Part shown: piece by piece, positions 1-6,265 of the stretch
Position numbering within the stretch: position 1 is the first letter of the stretch
Layout: each line of letters starts with the position of its first letter
Source of the DNA: a virus
Strand: one strand, 5' to 3'
IMG/VR virus record: IMGVR_UViG_3300032053_000189
Coordinates: 1-39,920 of that record
Length of the DNA: 39,920 nucleotides
Position numbers and translations under genes: made by a program
Notes under the pieces: model-generated
What the model was told of the DNA's origin: nothing
Database searches by the model: none
What the model saw: the letters and a program-made list of their open reading frames with translations, nothing else

Positions 1-1
1 G

Positions 2-157
2 GCAAGGCCTTGGTTCGTAGTAGATGACGAGGGCCATGCCGCTCGGACTAAGCCCGGAGACGCTTACCCACGGCGCTTTGACACCGGTCAGAAGGCGCAG
101 GTCTGGGCGAATAAACTCAATGCCAGGGCGAGGGGGGATGGCACTCATGGGACTTGA
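2..157 (+). CDS. C-terminal part of an unknown protein, cut by the left edge
   Basis: An open frame runs in from the left edge and stops at TGA 155-157, giving 51 codons without a visible start. The translated end reads like a real protein: a segment 'PWFVVDDEG' followed by 'RRFDTGQKAQVWANKLNA'. That resembles small phage and bacterial proteins with an F-x-T...A-x-x-W-A-x-x-L-N ending (pattern recall, not a search). It overlaps the next gene by 11 bases, as is common in this window. Frame 1 stops at base 27, so the frame used here is the better candidate. Function unknown. Confidence 0.45.
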   Translation, partial: ARPWFVVDDEGHAARTKPGDAYPRRFDTGQKAQVWANKLNARARGDGTHGT

Positions 158-359
158 GTGGCGCACCTACCTCTCCGATCTGCTCTCCGGCCCTTTCGAG
201 GGTCGGGGCGGCAATCGCGCCCTCTGTGGCGCTCTCGGGATACACCCCGTGACCCTCAAGTTTTGGAAGAGTGGTCGGGCCTCACCGACCTACGATCACC
301 GCCAGGCGCTTGAGAGGGTCTGGCGAGAGAAGTGCGGGAATACCACTGGTGGGCGGTGA
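147..359 (+). CDS. Small HTH-like protein
   Basis: A 70-residue protein. The ATG at 147 is preferred over 138 and over a far upstream start because the purine run at 131-137 is a Shine-Dalgarno site about 9 bases before 147. The middle, 'NRALCGALGIHPVTLKFWKSG', looks like the two helices of an XRE or Cro-type helix-turn-helix (A-x-x-L-G-[IV]-x-x-x-T-[LV]-x-x-W). The protein is short and basic, as expected for a phage DNA-binding regulator. Directly downstream lie three direct copies and one inverted copy of GGTGACA, which could be its operators. That link is inference; no binding evidence exists. It could equally be a small structural or unknown protein. Confidence 0.6.
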   Translation: MGLEWRTYLSDLLSGPFEGRGGNRALCGALGIHPVTLKFWKSGRASPTYDHRQALERVWREKCGNTTGGR

Positions 360-472
360 CAACTGACTCGTGTCACCAACCTGTTTGGTGACAGGGGTGA
401 GGGTTCGCCCTCCGCGCATGGCGCGACAACTCCGGCAGAGGCCGGGACCGGGGCATTGCCCCAGAGGTGACA
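355..472 (+). promoter_or_regulatory. Cluster of GGTGACA half-sites forming alternative hairpins
   Basis: GGTGACA occurs at 355-361, 387-393 and 466-472, and its complement TGTCACC at 371-377. The inverted copy can pair with the first copy (7 bp, 9-base loop) or with the second as a 9-bp stem TGTCACCAA/TTGGTGACA with a 5-base loop. The third copy is the Shine-Dalgarno region of the gene at 475. A further hairpin, GGGGC-att-GCCCC, sits at 450-462. This could be a DNA operator or an RNA switch over the ribosome site. The pattern is seen; its function is inferred. Confidence 0.4.
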
Positions 473-474
473 GA

Positions 475-780
475 ATGAAACCGTTTGATACAATTGAGGT
501 CCATGACGGGAAGCGGTACAACACCGCGACGGCGACCCTCCTGGCGGGGAATGACTTCTGGGATGGGCATAACTGGGAGAGGGGCGGGACGAATCTCTTC
601 CTGTTCCGAACGCCGAAGGGCGCTTACTTCACGCAGTCTCGGAGCCAGTGGCAGGGAGCCAACGACGGGCAGTTGCAACCCCTGACCGAAGCCGAGGCCG
701 TGAGCCTGTTCGAGACACTGCGAGAAAAGCGCGTTGATTTCGAGGAGGCATTCCCTGGCCTGACCCTCGAGGACGCCTGA
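475..780 (+). CDS. Small conserved phage-type protein of unknown function
   Basis: A 101-residue protein starting 'MKPFDTIEVHDGKRYNTATA'. The ATG at 475 is chosen over an upstream start at 370 because AGAGGTGA at 463-470 is a good ribosome site. The upstream extension is low-complexity and covers the GGTGACA repeats. The order 'I-x-x-x-G-x-R-Y-x-T-x-T-A', then 'D-x-H-x-W-E-R-G-G', then 'LFRTPKGAYF' resembles a family of small uncharacterised proteins from phages and mobile elements in which a parameter-like strand is followed by an R-T-x-x-G-x-[YF]-F hairpin (recognised by pattern, not search). No catalytic motif is visible. Its function cannot be given. It lies between the HTH-like gene and the radical SAM gene. 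Confidence 0.7.
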   Translation: MKPFDTIEVHDGKRYNTATATLLAGNDFWDGHNWERGGTNLFLFRTPKGAYFTQSRSQWQGANDGQLQPLTEAEAVSLFETLREKRVDFEEAFPGLTLEDA

Positions 781-785
781 GGGTT

Positions 786-825
786 GACTCCTGCCGGGGC
801 AAGAGGTCCCCGGTAGGGGTGAGTC
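786..825 (+). promoter_or_regulatory. Strong hairpin upstream of the radical SAM gene
   Basis: GACTC at 786-790 pairs with GAGTC at 821-825, and CCGGGG at 794-799 pairs with CCCCGG at 808-813. A G-T wobble and two more pairs extend the inner stem, with a 4-base bulge on the right side. The loop has 8 bases. No U-run follows, so it is not a classical terminator. It could be a transcript-end or leader structure between the genes at 475 and 845. Confidence 0.4.
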
Positions 826-844
826 CTAACAGCACGAGTGAATC

Positions 845-2188
845 ATGAGAAATAAAATGGGCGAAGGCCTCCTCCATCCGAAGCCGATCCGCCTCCTGCG
901 ACCCATGTGGGAGACGGGTCTCTTCCTCAACTGCAACGTCTACTGGGACTGCCCCACGGCCTGCCGCTATTGCTTCTCACGCCTGAATCGCATCGGTCAC
1001 AACGTGGTCGGCAAGTCCGCCACCAACAAGGCTCTCGGCACCTTGACCGGATTGGTCAACAAGGCCTTTGGCCCGAAGTACGATCCGACCGACGCGCTGC
1101 AGTTCTTCCTCCATGAGCACTACCCGGTCATGGTCTCCAACAACTCCGACCCGCTCTCTCAGTTGGAGGTGGCGCACGGCTACACCCGCCAGTATCTTGA
1201 GGTCCTGGCCGACTGCGGCTCCCCCGTCAATCTGCTCAGTAAGTGGGCCGGCTGGGAAGGCCTCGACCAGGACGCCTACCTCGCCACCTTCAAGCGGTTC
1301 GACCGCTTCTGGGCCTCCATCACCATCACGGCGGATAATGATGCCTCCCTCGCCAAGTGGGAGCCGGGCGCTCCCTCGTTGGAGGTGCGCCTCAAGATCA
1401 TCCGCCAGCTCACGGCGGCGGGGATCGCCGTAGACGTTCGGGTGATCCCCTTCTTCTTCACCGACAGCTTCCCTGGCGGCCCGTGGGATGACGGGACCAC
1501 CTATCGGCCCTTCCTCCAACAGATCAAGGAGGCGGGGGCCTTCGGCGTCTCACTCTCCCACCTCGACTTCTCGATCTATGACGCCTACGCGATAGATGAG
1601 ACCTGCAAGCAATACGTTAGGCAGCATGAGTGGGTCTGCTCACAGCTCGACAAGCCCTGGGCCTACTTCCGCCCCGACCCCTCCATTATGGCGGAGGTCT
1701 CGCGGATATGGTATGAAGAGGCTACCTCCCTGGGGCTGAAGTGCGGCGTCCACCAGGCAGTCAATTCGACGACTTGCCGAGAGGGGGACCTCTACTGCGC
1801 GGTAGTCGGCCCGGACTGGCTCGACCTCTCCCTCTCATGGGTACGGGCGGCGCAGGACTTCCGGTGCTTGCAACGGCAGTATGGTGCTCTGATCGTCGCC
1901 ACCTCGCGGCAAGTAGCTGAGGCCATAACCGCCGAGCACCGGCACGCCGATCATCAGTTCTCGTGGAAATCCTGGCGGGATACTTTGCCCTCTCATGCTA
2001 CAGGCGATATGGACTACGAGGCACGGTGCGATACCATGCCCCGGCAGGTTTCCCTCGCGGACATCATGGCTTTCCAGATGGACGAACTCACCTGGCCCGA
2101 CTCAATCCTGGCTGACCTTGCTACGGCCCCGGTCTCCGTGGAGGCTGGCAACCAACTCTACGACGAGGAGGGCGGTTTTGCACTTTAG
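845..2188 (+). CDS. Radical SAM protein, SPL/Rv2578c-like
   Basis: A 447-residue protein. Residues 36-43, 'CPTACRYC', are a CxxxCxxC motif (C36, C40, C43) as used to hold the 4Fe-4S cluster of radical SAM enzymes. It is followed by an aromatic residue, as in spore photoproduct lyase and Rv2578c-like members. Further on, 'WASITITADND' then 'KWEPGAPSLEVRLKIIRQL' and 'GIAVDVRVIPFF' match the barrel strands and the E-P-x-A-P-S-x-x-x-R-L segment typical of that branch. The start at 845 has only a weak ribosome site; ATG 857 is an alternative. The substrate is unknown. DNA repair or base modification is possible because a DNA methyltransferase lies 0.8 kb downstream, but this is inference. Two small genes separate them, so co-function is not shown. 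Confidence 0.85.
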   Translation: MRNKMGEGLLHPKPIRLLRPMWETGLFLNCNVYWDCPTACRYCFSRLNRIGHNVVGKSATNKALGTLTGLVNKAFGPKYDPTDALQFFLHEHYPVMVSNNSDPLSQLEVAHGYTRQYLEVLADCGSPVNLLSKWAGWEGLDQDAYLATFKRFDRFWASITITADNDASLAKWEPGAPSLEVRLKIIRQLTAAGIAVDVRVIPFFFTDSFPGGPWDDGTTYRPFLQQIKEAGAFGVSLSHLDFSIYDAYAIDETCKQYVRQHEWVCSQLDKPWAYFRPDPSIMAEVSRIWYEEATSLGLKCGVHQAVNSTTCREGDLYCAVVGPDWLDLSLSWVRAAQDFRCLQRQYGALIVATSRQVAEAITAEHRHADHQFSWKSWRDTLPSHATGDMDYEARCDTMPRQVSLADIMAFQMDELTWPDSILADLATAPVSVEAGNQLYDEEGGFAL

Positions 2189-2280
2189 GCCAACGCGGTG
2201 CGCCCCTAAGTCACCGCACCATAAGAGACCCGCCGCCATCGTAGGCCAACGCAAGTTGGTGGGCGGTGGGTAGACATTCC

Positions 2281-2316
2281 AGCCTCGCCCTCGCCGGCGG
2301 GGCTTTCCGCGTTTTG
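2281..2316 (+). terminator. Probable Rho-independent terminator after the radical SAM gene
   Basis: AGCCTCGCC at 2281-2289 and GGCGGGGCT at 2296-2304 form a 9-bp stem with one T-G pair and a 6-base loop, followed by TTCCGCGTTTT. The U-tract is imperfect. It lies 93 bases after the radical SAM stop. Confidence 0.55.
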
Positions 2317-2432
2317 AGGCACCGATGAACTACCTCTACTCGCTCTGGATGTTGACAGTCAACTAGACACCTGCACTTCAGCCAATCCACGAAGCCGGCT
2401 GGTGCTGGAATGACGGGTGGCGGTCCTAGCCG
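2305..2432 (+). other. Gap with a mini-ORF and a 13-base palindrome
   Basis: Between the terminator and the gene at 2433 there is a 13-codon reading frame at 2325-2366 (ATG to TAG) with GAGG 7 bases upstream. It could be a leader peptide or chance. Inside it, GTTGACAGTCAAC at 2351-2363 is a perfect palindrome around a central A, which could be an operator. It also contains TTGACA, but I see no good -10 element at the right distance. Confidence 0.25.
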
Positions 2433-2681
2433 ATGTATAGAATCTACAATAGTGATGATGCAGAAGGCGCAGTCGTAGAATCGGCGCCCGCTTGGGAGGC
2501 AGGTGGGATTGAGTGTCCTCCGACGGGCACTATCACGGTCGTCAGGAGAGACGGCGTGGGGTGGCCAGGCCGATACCCAGTCCGGCCTTCGGCGGCAGAC
2601 CTGAGCCTTTATGAACGTTTCCTCCGACCGGTCAAACTCATCGAGGACCTCGTCAACGAAGTGCGGGATTCTCCGGGATAA
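2433..2681 (+). CDS. Unknown small protein
   Basis: An 82-residue protein with a mixed, mostly soluble composition. A GGTGGCGG stretch at 2415-2422 could serve as a ribosome site. No family is recognised and no motif is visible. It ends 9 bases before the next gene, in the same direction, so both are probably cotranscribed with the methyltransferase. Its codon use fits the window, but its short length means it could be spurious. Confidence 0.5.
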   Translation: MYRIYNSDDAEGAVVESAPAWEAGGIECPPTGTITVVRRDGVGWPGRYPVRPSAADLSLYERFLRPVKLIEDLVNEVRDSPG

Positions 2682-2690
2682 GGGAAGCCG

Positions 2691-3023
2691 ATGTACTGCG
2701 CGGACTGCGACGACTGCTGCGACGCCAGCAACGGTGACGGCTTCTCGCGGCACGTCTGCGCCTATACCGGCGTGACCGTCTACCCGGCGAAGTATGCCAA
2801 CCCGGCCGGTCACCTCGCGGTCGGGGACCTGAAGGACGCCATCTGCCCCCGACGGTTGGAGACGCTACTATACAGCCACGCGGGTCGGATGCTGACGCGG
2901 GGCATCCTGGTGGCGGTGGCGGCGCGGGGAGAGTTGCGGCGGCTGCTGGGTTGCTACACGGCGAGGGAGGCGGTGCTGTTGGAGGGGTTGGCGGCTTCAA
3001 GAGCGGCCAAGTTGCCCAGATAA
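2691..3023 (+). CDS. Unknown cysteine-rich small protein
   Basis: A 110-residue protein preceded by AAGGGAAG at a good distance. The N-terminal half is cysteine-rich: 'MYCADCDDCCDA', then a cysteine in 'RHVCAYTG' and one in 'DAICPRR'. This spacing suggests a small metal-binding fold such as a zinc ribbon or knuckle, but no named family is recognised. The C-terminal half is a leucine- and arginine-rich helix. It directly precedes the methyltransferase and may be coupled to it. Confidence 0.6.
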   Translation: MYCADCDDCCDASNGDGFSRHVCAYTGVTVYPAKYANPAGHLAVGDLKDAICPRRLETLLYSHAGRMLTRGILVAVAARGELRRLLGCYTAREAVLLEGLAASRAAKLPR

Positions 3024-3028
3024 TCAAG

Positions 3029-3895
3029 TTGACCCTACCCGGTGAGGGTGGAGACAGCGGCTGGCTTCGTATGGGAGGGCCAAACCGGAACAAGTGGTTC
3101 AACCTCAGGCGGCTGGCATGGGATAAGCCTTCACCGGTACTGACGCAAACTGAAGGCAGCAGTTGCCTGATACATCCTGACCTTGACCGGGCTTGCAACC
3201 TGCAGGAGCTTAGACGTATCTGCACCTTTCCTGATGAGTTCCAACTCTTTGGCCCATACCGGGACGGTAAGAGGCGGCTTGGCAACTGCGTCCCTCCCCG
3301 GTTTGCACAGGCCATAGCGGAAACGGTGCGTGATGGCGTCTTGGGCAAGCGGGAGTTCACCTACGTCTCGACCTTCGCCGGCTGCGGCGGCTCCTCCCTT
3401 GGCTACAAGTGGGCCGGTGGCAGGGGCCTCCTTGCCATCGAGTTCGACGCCAACGCCGCCGCGACCTACCGGGCCAACTTCCCGGAGACGCCGGTGCTGG
3501 AGAGGGACATCCGGACGGTCATGGCGGAGGAGGTCCTGGAACTGACGGGCCTCAAGGTCGGGGAACTTGACATACTGGATGGGTCACCGCCCTGCCAAGG
3601 GTTCTCGACCGCCGGCAAGCGCAAAATGTCAGACCCGCGCAATGACCTCTCCTACGAGTTCGCCCGCCTGGTGGATGACCTCCAGCCGAAGGCCTTCGTC
3701 ATGGAGAACGTCAGCGGCCTGGTCAAGGGCAAGATGCGCTACCTCTTCCGGGACATCATGACGCGGCTGAAGGCGACGGGATACGCCGTGCGATGTAAAC
3801 TGCTGAATGCCATGTACTTCAACGTGCCGCAGAGCCGGGAGCGGCTGATATGGATAGGGGCAAGACCAGACCTAAGAGTGATTACCCATGACTGA
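3029..3895 (+). CDS. Cytosine-C5 DNA methyltransferase, circularly permuted
   Basis: Transfers a methyl group from S-adenosylmethionine to C5 of cytosine in DNA. The motifs occur in the order IX, X, I, IV, VI, VIII instead of I...VIII, IX, X. In bases, motif IX-like 'LQELRRICTFPDEF' lies near 3203-3244, motif X-like 'RRLGNCVPPRFAQAI' near 3275-3316, motif I 'TFAGCGGSSLG' near 3371, motif IV 'GSPPCQGFS' near 3581 with the catalytic cysteine, motif VI 'MENVSG' near 3701 and motif VIII 'QSRERLIWIGAR' near 3833. The frame stops 11 residues after motif VIII, where a normal enzyme would begin its target recognition domain. Only a short recognition segment before motif IX is available. The start is uncertain: TTG 3029 sits just after the previous stop; ATG 3071 and TTG 2951 are alternatives, none with a strong ribosome site. 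It overlaps the terminase small subunit gene by 8 bases. Confidence 0.88.
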   Translation: MTLPGEGGDSGWLRMGGPNRNKWFNLRRLAWDKPSPVLTQTEGSSCLIHPDLDRACNLQELRRICTFPDEFQLFGPYRDGKRRLGNCVPPRFAQAIAETVRDGVLGKREFTYVSTFAGCGGSSLGYKWAGGRGLLAIEFDANAAATYRANFPETPVLERDIRTVMAEEVLELTGLKVGELDILDGSPPCQGFSTAGKRKMSDPRNDLSYEFARLVDDLQPKAFVMENVSGLVKGKMRYLFRDIMTRLKATGYAVRCKLLNAMYFNVPQSRERLIWIGARPDLRVITHD

Positions 3896-4496
3896 GCAGC
3901 CCGACGCGACAACCGAGGAGGAGGCGGCACCGAAGCGCGACTGGGCAGGTATCGCTCTTGAGTATGAGACGACGCCTGTCACCCTTCAGGAGTTATCCGA
4001 GAAGTACGGTATCCCCATGCCGACCGTTACCTGGCATAGTGCGCAGGAGGGATGGGTTGGACGTCGTCAACACTTCTTAGAGAAAACTGCTGAAGAAATC
4101 CGGCGCAAAATCAGGTTGCGCTATACCCAGGAGGCCATCCGCGACTACGATCGGATAGAGGGCGCGACTATCCAGGTAGTCAAGCAGATCGTAGCGGGCA
4201 AGCCGGTCAAGTTCGTGGATAAGGACGGGAAGGTAGTCCAGTTCACGGCGATGTTGGAGGCCAACTCCCTGGACGCGGCGGCGAACGCGCTCATCAACCT
4301 GGTCAAGGCCAAGGCGAACTTGGCTGGCGTGCCAAGCGAGTTCACAAAGACGGAAGTAATTGGTGACCTGAAGCATACGGTCCGCATTGACCTGAGCGGG
4401 ATGACCGATGACGAACTCGACCAGTACGAGCGAAACCTCCTTGCGCTCTGTGAAGGAAGAGAAGACGAACCGCCAAGTGGCGAAGGCAGCAGGTAA
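3888..4496 (+). CDS. terS: Probable terminase small subunit
   Basis: A 202-residue protein directly upstream of the terminase large subunit and overlapping it. Residues about 18-50 contain an HTH-like segment, 'TLQELSEKYGIPMPTVTWH' followed by an A-x-x-x-G-W end, the usual form of phage terminase small subunits that recognise packaging sites. The rest is mostly helical and charged, suited to ring assembly. The ATG overlaps the methyltransferase stop. The role is inferred from the HTH, size and position; sequence similarity was not searched. Confidence 0.75.
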   Translation: MTEQPDATTEEEAAPKRDWAGIALEYETTPVTLQELSEKYGIPMPTVTWHSAQEGWVGRRQHFLEKTAEEIRRKIRLRYTQEAIRDYDRIEGATIQVVKQIVAGKPVKFVDKDGKVVQFTAMLEANSLDAAANALINLVKAKANLAGVPSEFTKTEVIGDLKHTVRIDLSGMTDDELDQYERNLLALCEGREDEPPSGEGSR

Positions 4497-6195
4497 GGCA
4501 CCCATCAATCCCAAGGCCTTCGCCCTCGCCCACATGCGTACCGAGCGCGGGGAGCCCCTCGACTTCCTGGACCGCCCGTACCTGGTGGGTCCGCTGGTTG
4601 ACCCGAGGGTGAATCACGTAGTCATCGCCTGTGCTCAGTCCGGCAAGACGGTCACGTTCCTCTCCAAGGTCTTCCAGCAACTCATCTACCCGGTGGGCCG
4701 CAAGTCCCGCACGGTCATCTACACGTTCCCCACCAAGGAGGACGTGCAGGAGTTCTCGGCGGCCCGGGCCAAGCCGATGATCGAGGCGTCGCCGCTACTC
4801 GTGCAGGAGATCGGCGACCTCGACAATGTGATGGTCAAGCAGTTCCGCAACGGCAGCACCGTGTACTTCCGGGGCACCAAGACCGAGAGGACCGCCCTCT
4901 CCGTACCGGCGGACATCCTGGTGCATGACGAGCTCGACCGGTCGCAATCCGATACCTTGCAGATGTACGCAGATCGCACCCGGGCGAGCGACGACCCCCG
5001 GCGCTACCTGTTCAGCACACCGACGCTCCCGAAGTTCGGGGTAAGCGCCGCCTGGGAGGGTACTGACCAGCACGAGTGGGTCTGGAGTTGTGGCGAGTGT
5101 GGGGCGGAGCAGGTCTTCGCGCCAATGGACCGCTCCGTGTCCTGGCGCGAGCACCTCGATCTGGAGGCCAAGGTCTTCCGGTGCTGCCGCTGCCGGGCCG
5201 CGGTGGACAGGAAGTGGGTGGTGGCTGGTCAGTGGGTGCCATTCGCGCCAGCTAAGGTCAGCATCGCCGGCTATCATGTCACGGGCATCATGCCACCGCA
5301 GACGACGGCGGTGCGTTTGGCGGACGAATACGGGAAGGCAGTCTTCGAGGAGTTGTGGGTGCAGGGGGCCATCGGCATCCCCCAGGCCTCGGGGAAGGCC
5401 GAGATCACGAAGGAGAGCATCATCTTCGGTGAGTGGATCAACACCCTGCAGAGCGAAGACCGGCTCTTCGGCGGGTTGGACGTGGGCACGAAGCTCGACT
5501 TGGTGGCGGGCGACGGCCACGGGAAGATAGTGGCGGTACACCGGCTGGACGACTGGGGCCAAGTCAAGTCCGCCGTCCGCACACTCAAGCTTCGTATGCT
5601 GGTGGTGGACTCGACACCCGAGCCACGGGCCGTGCAGAACCTCATGGCGGAGTTTCCGGGGCGGGTGCTGGCAGCCGACTATACCCTGATGACGGTGGAC
5701 AAGGACCCGTTTGAGCGGGTGGCGACCGAACCCAGGGTCAGGATACACCGGACGGGGATACTGGACTGGACGCGGGATCAGATACTGATGGGGCCGGATG
5801 GTGGGGACGTGTGGCCGGCTCTGCCGTATGCCGAAGCCGAGGCACTCAAGGACCACCTCACGAATACGATGAGGCAACTTGACCTGGACAAGCATGGCAA
5901 CCCGGTGGCGACCTGGGTGGAGGTGGGACCGGATCACTTCCGGCACGCCCATGCCTACTACACGGTGGCGGCAGCTCTCATGGGTGGACGCAAGATAGGC
6001 TTGAGTTATGTGAAGCAGAACACCGGGACGCCGCACTTCCTGCAGGAGTTGGCGGCGGGCCAGCAGACCATCAAGCAGGACGACGAGCCGGTGGAGATGA
6101 CCGACCAACTGGGGAGGCCGGTCAAGGTGACGAGGAAGGACCGGATGAAGCGGCCGATCCTGCCGCCGGGATCGAGAGTCAGCAAACTGTACTGA
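4408..6195 (+). CDS. terL: Terminase large subunit, gpA-like
   Basis: The DNA packaging motor and genome-end nuclease. The ATPase domain has a Walker A-type 'ACAQSGKT' at residues 74-81, a Walker B 'ILVHDELD' at 170-177 with the catalytic E175, and a coupling motif 'LFSTPTLP' at 201-208. A zinc-knuckle pattern follows: C228 and C231, then C259, C260 and C262. This is typical of the lambda gpA type. The RNase H-like nuclease half shows acidic residues in 'GGLDVG' (D358), 'MLVVDS' (D401) and 'GPDHFRHA' (D509). At 595 residues it has normal length. The start overlaps terS by 89 bases; ATG 4408 has GAGCGGG upstream. A terminator follows the stop. Confidence 0.93.
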   Translation: MTNSTSTSETSLRSVKEEKTNRQVAKAAGKAPINPKAFALAHMRTERGEPLDFLDRPYLVGPLVDPRVNHVVIACAQSGKTVTFLSKVFQQLIYPVGRKSRTVIYTFPTKEDVQEFSAARAKPMIEASPLLVQEIGDLDNVMVKQFRNGSTVYFRGTKTERTALSVPADILVHDELDRSQSDTLQMYADRTRASDDPRRYLFSTPTLPKFGVSAAWEGTDQHEWVWSCGECGAEQVFAPMDRSVSWREHLDLEAKVFRCCRCRAAVDRKWVVAGQWVPFAPAKVSIAGYHVTGIMPPQTTAVRLADEYGKAVFEELWVQGAIGIPQASGKAEITKESIIFGEWINTLQSEDRLFGGLDVGTKLDLVAGDGHGKIVAVHRLDDWGQVKSAVRTLKLRMLVVDSTPEPRAVQNLMAEFPGRVLAADYTLMTVDKDPFERVATEPRVRIHRTGILDWTRDQILMGPDGGDVWPALPYAEAEALKDHLTNTMRQLDLDKHGNPVATWVEVGPDHFRHAHAYYTVAAALMGGRKIGLSYVKQNTGTPHFLQELAAGQQTIKQDDEPVEMTDQLGRPVKVTRKDRMKRPILPPGSRVSKLY

Positions 6196-6220
6196 GATAA
6201 CCACAGCCGACAGCACGAGC

Positions 6221-6247
6221 AGCCCAGCTTTCGAGGTGGGCTTTTTT
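6221..6247 (+). terminator. Rho-independent terminator after terL
   Basis: AGCCCA at 6221-6226 pairs with TGGGCT at 6237-6242 around a 10-base loop, followed by a run of six T at 6242-6247. It separates terL from the portal gene. Confidence 0.75.
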
Positions 6248-6265
6248 GCGTTCTGGAGCTAGTTC

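Noticed and set aside
2325-2366. A 13-codon leader peptide
   Set aside because: It has a weak ribosome site but no feature such as a regulatory codon run; kept only as a note in the gap entry.
4795-6216. A 473-codon minus-strand frame opposite terL
   Set aside because: Antisense shadow: low-complexity H, R and L-rich translation and no start signal; the + strand gene has all terminase motifs.
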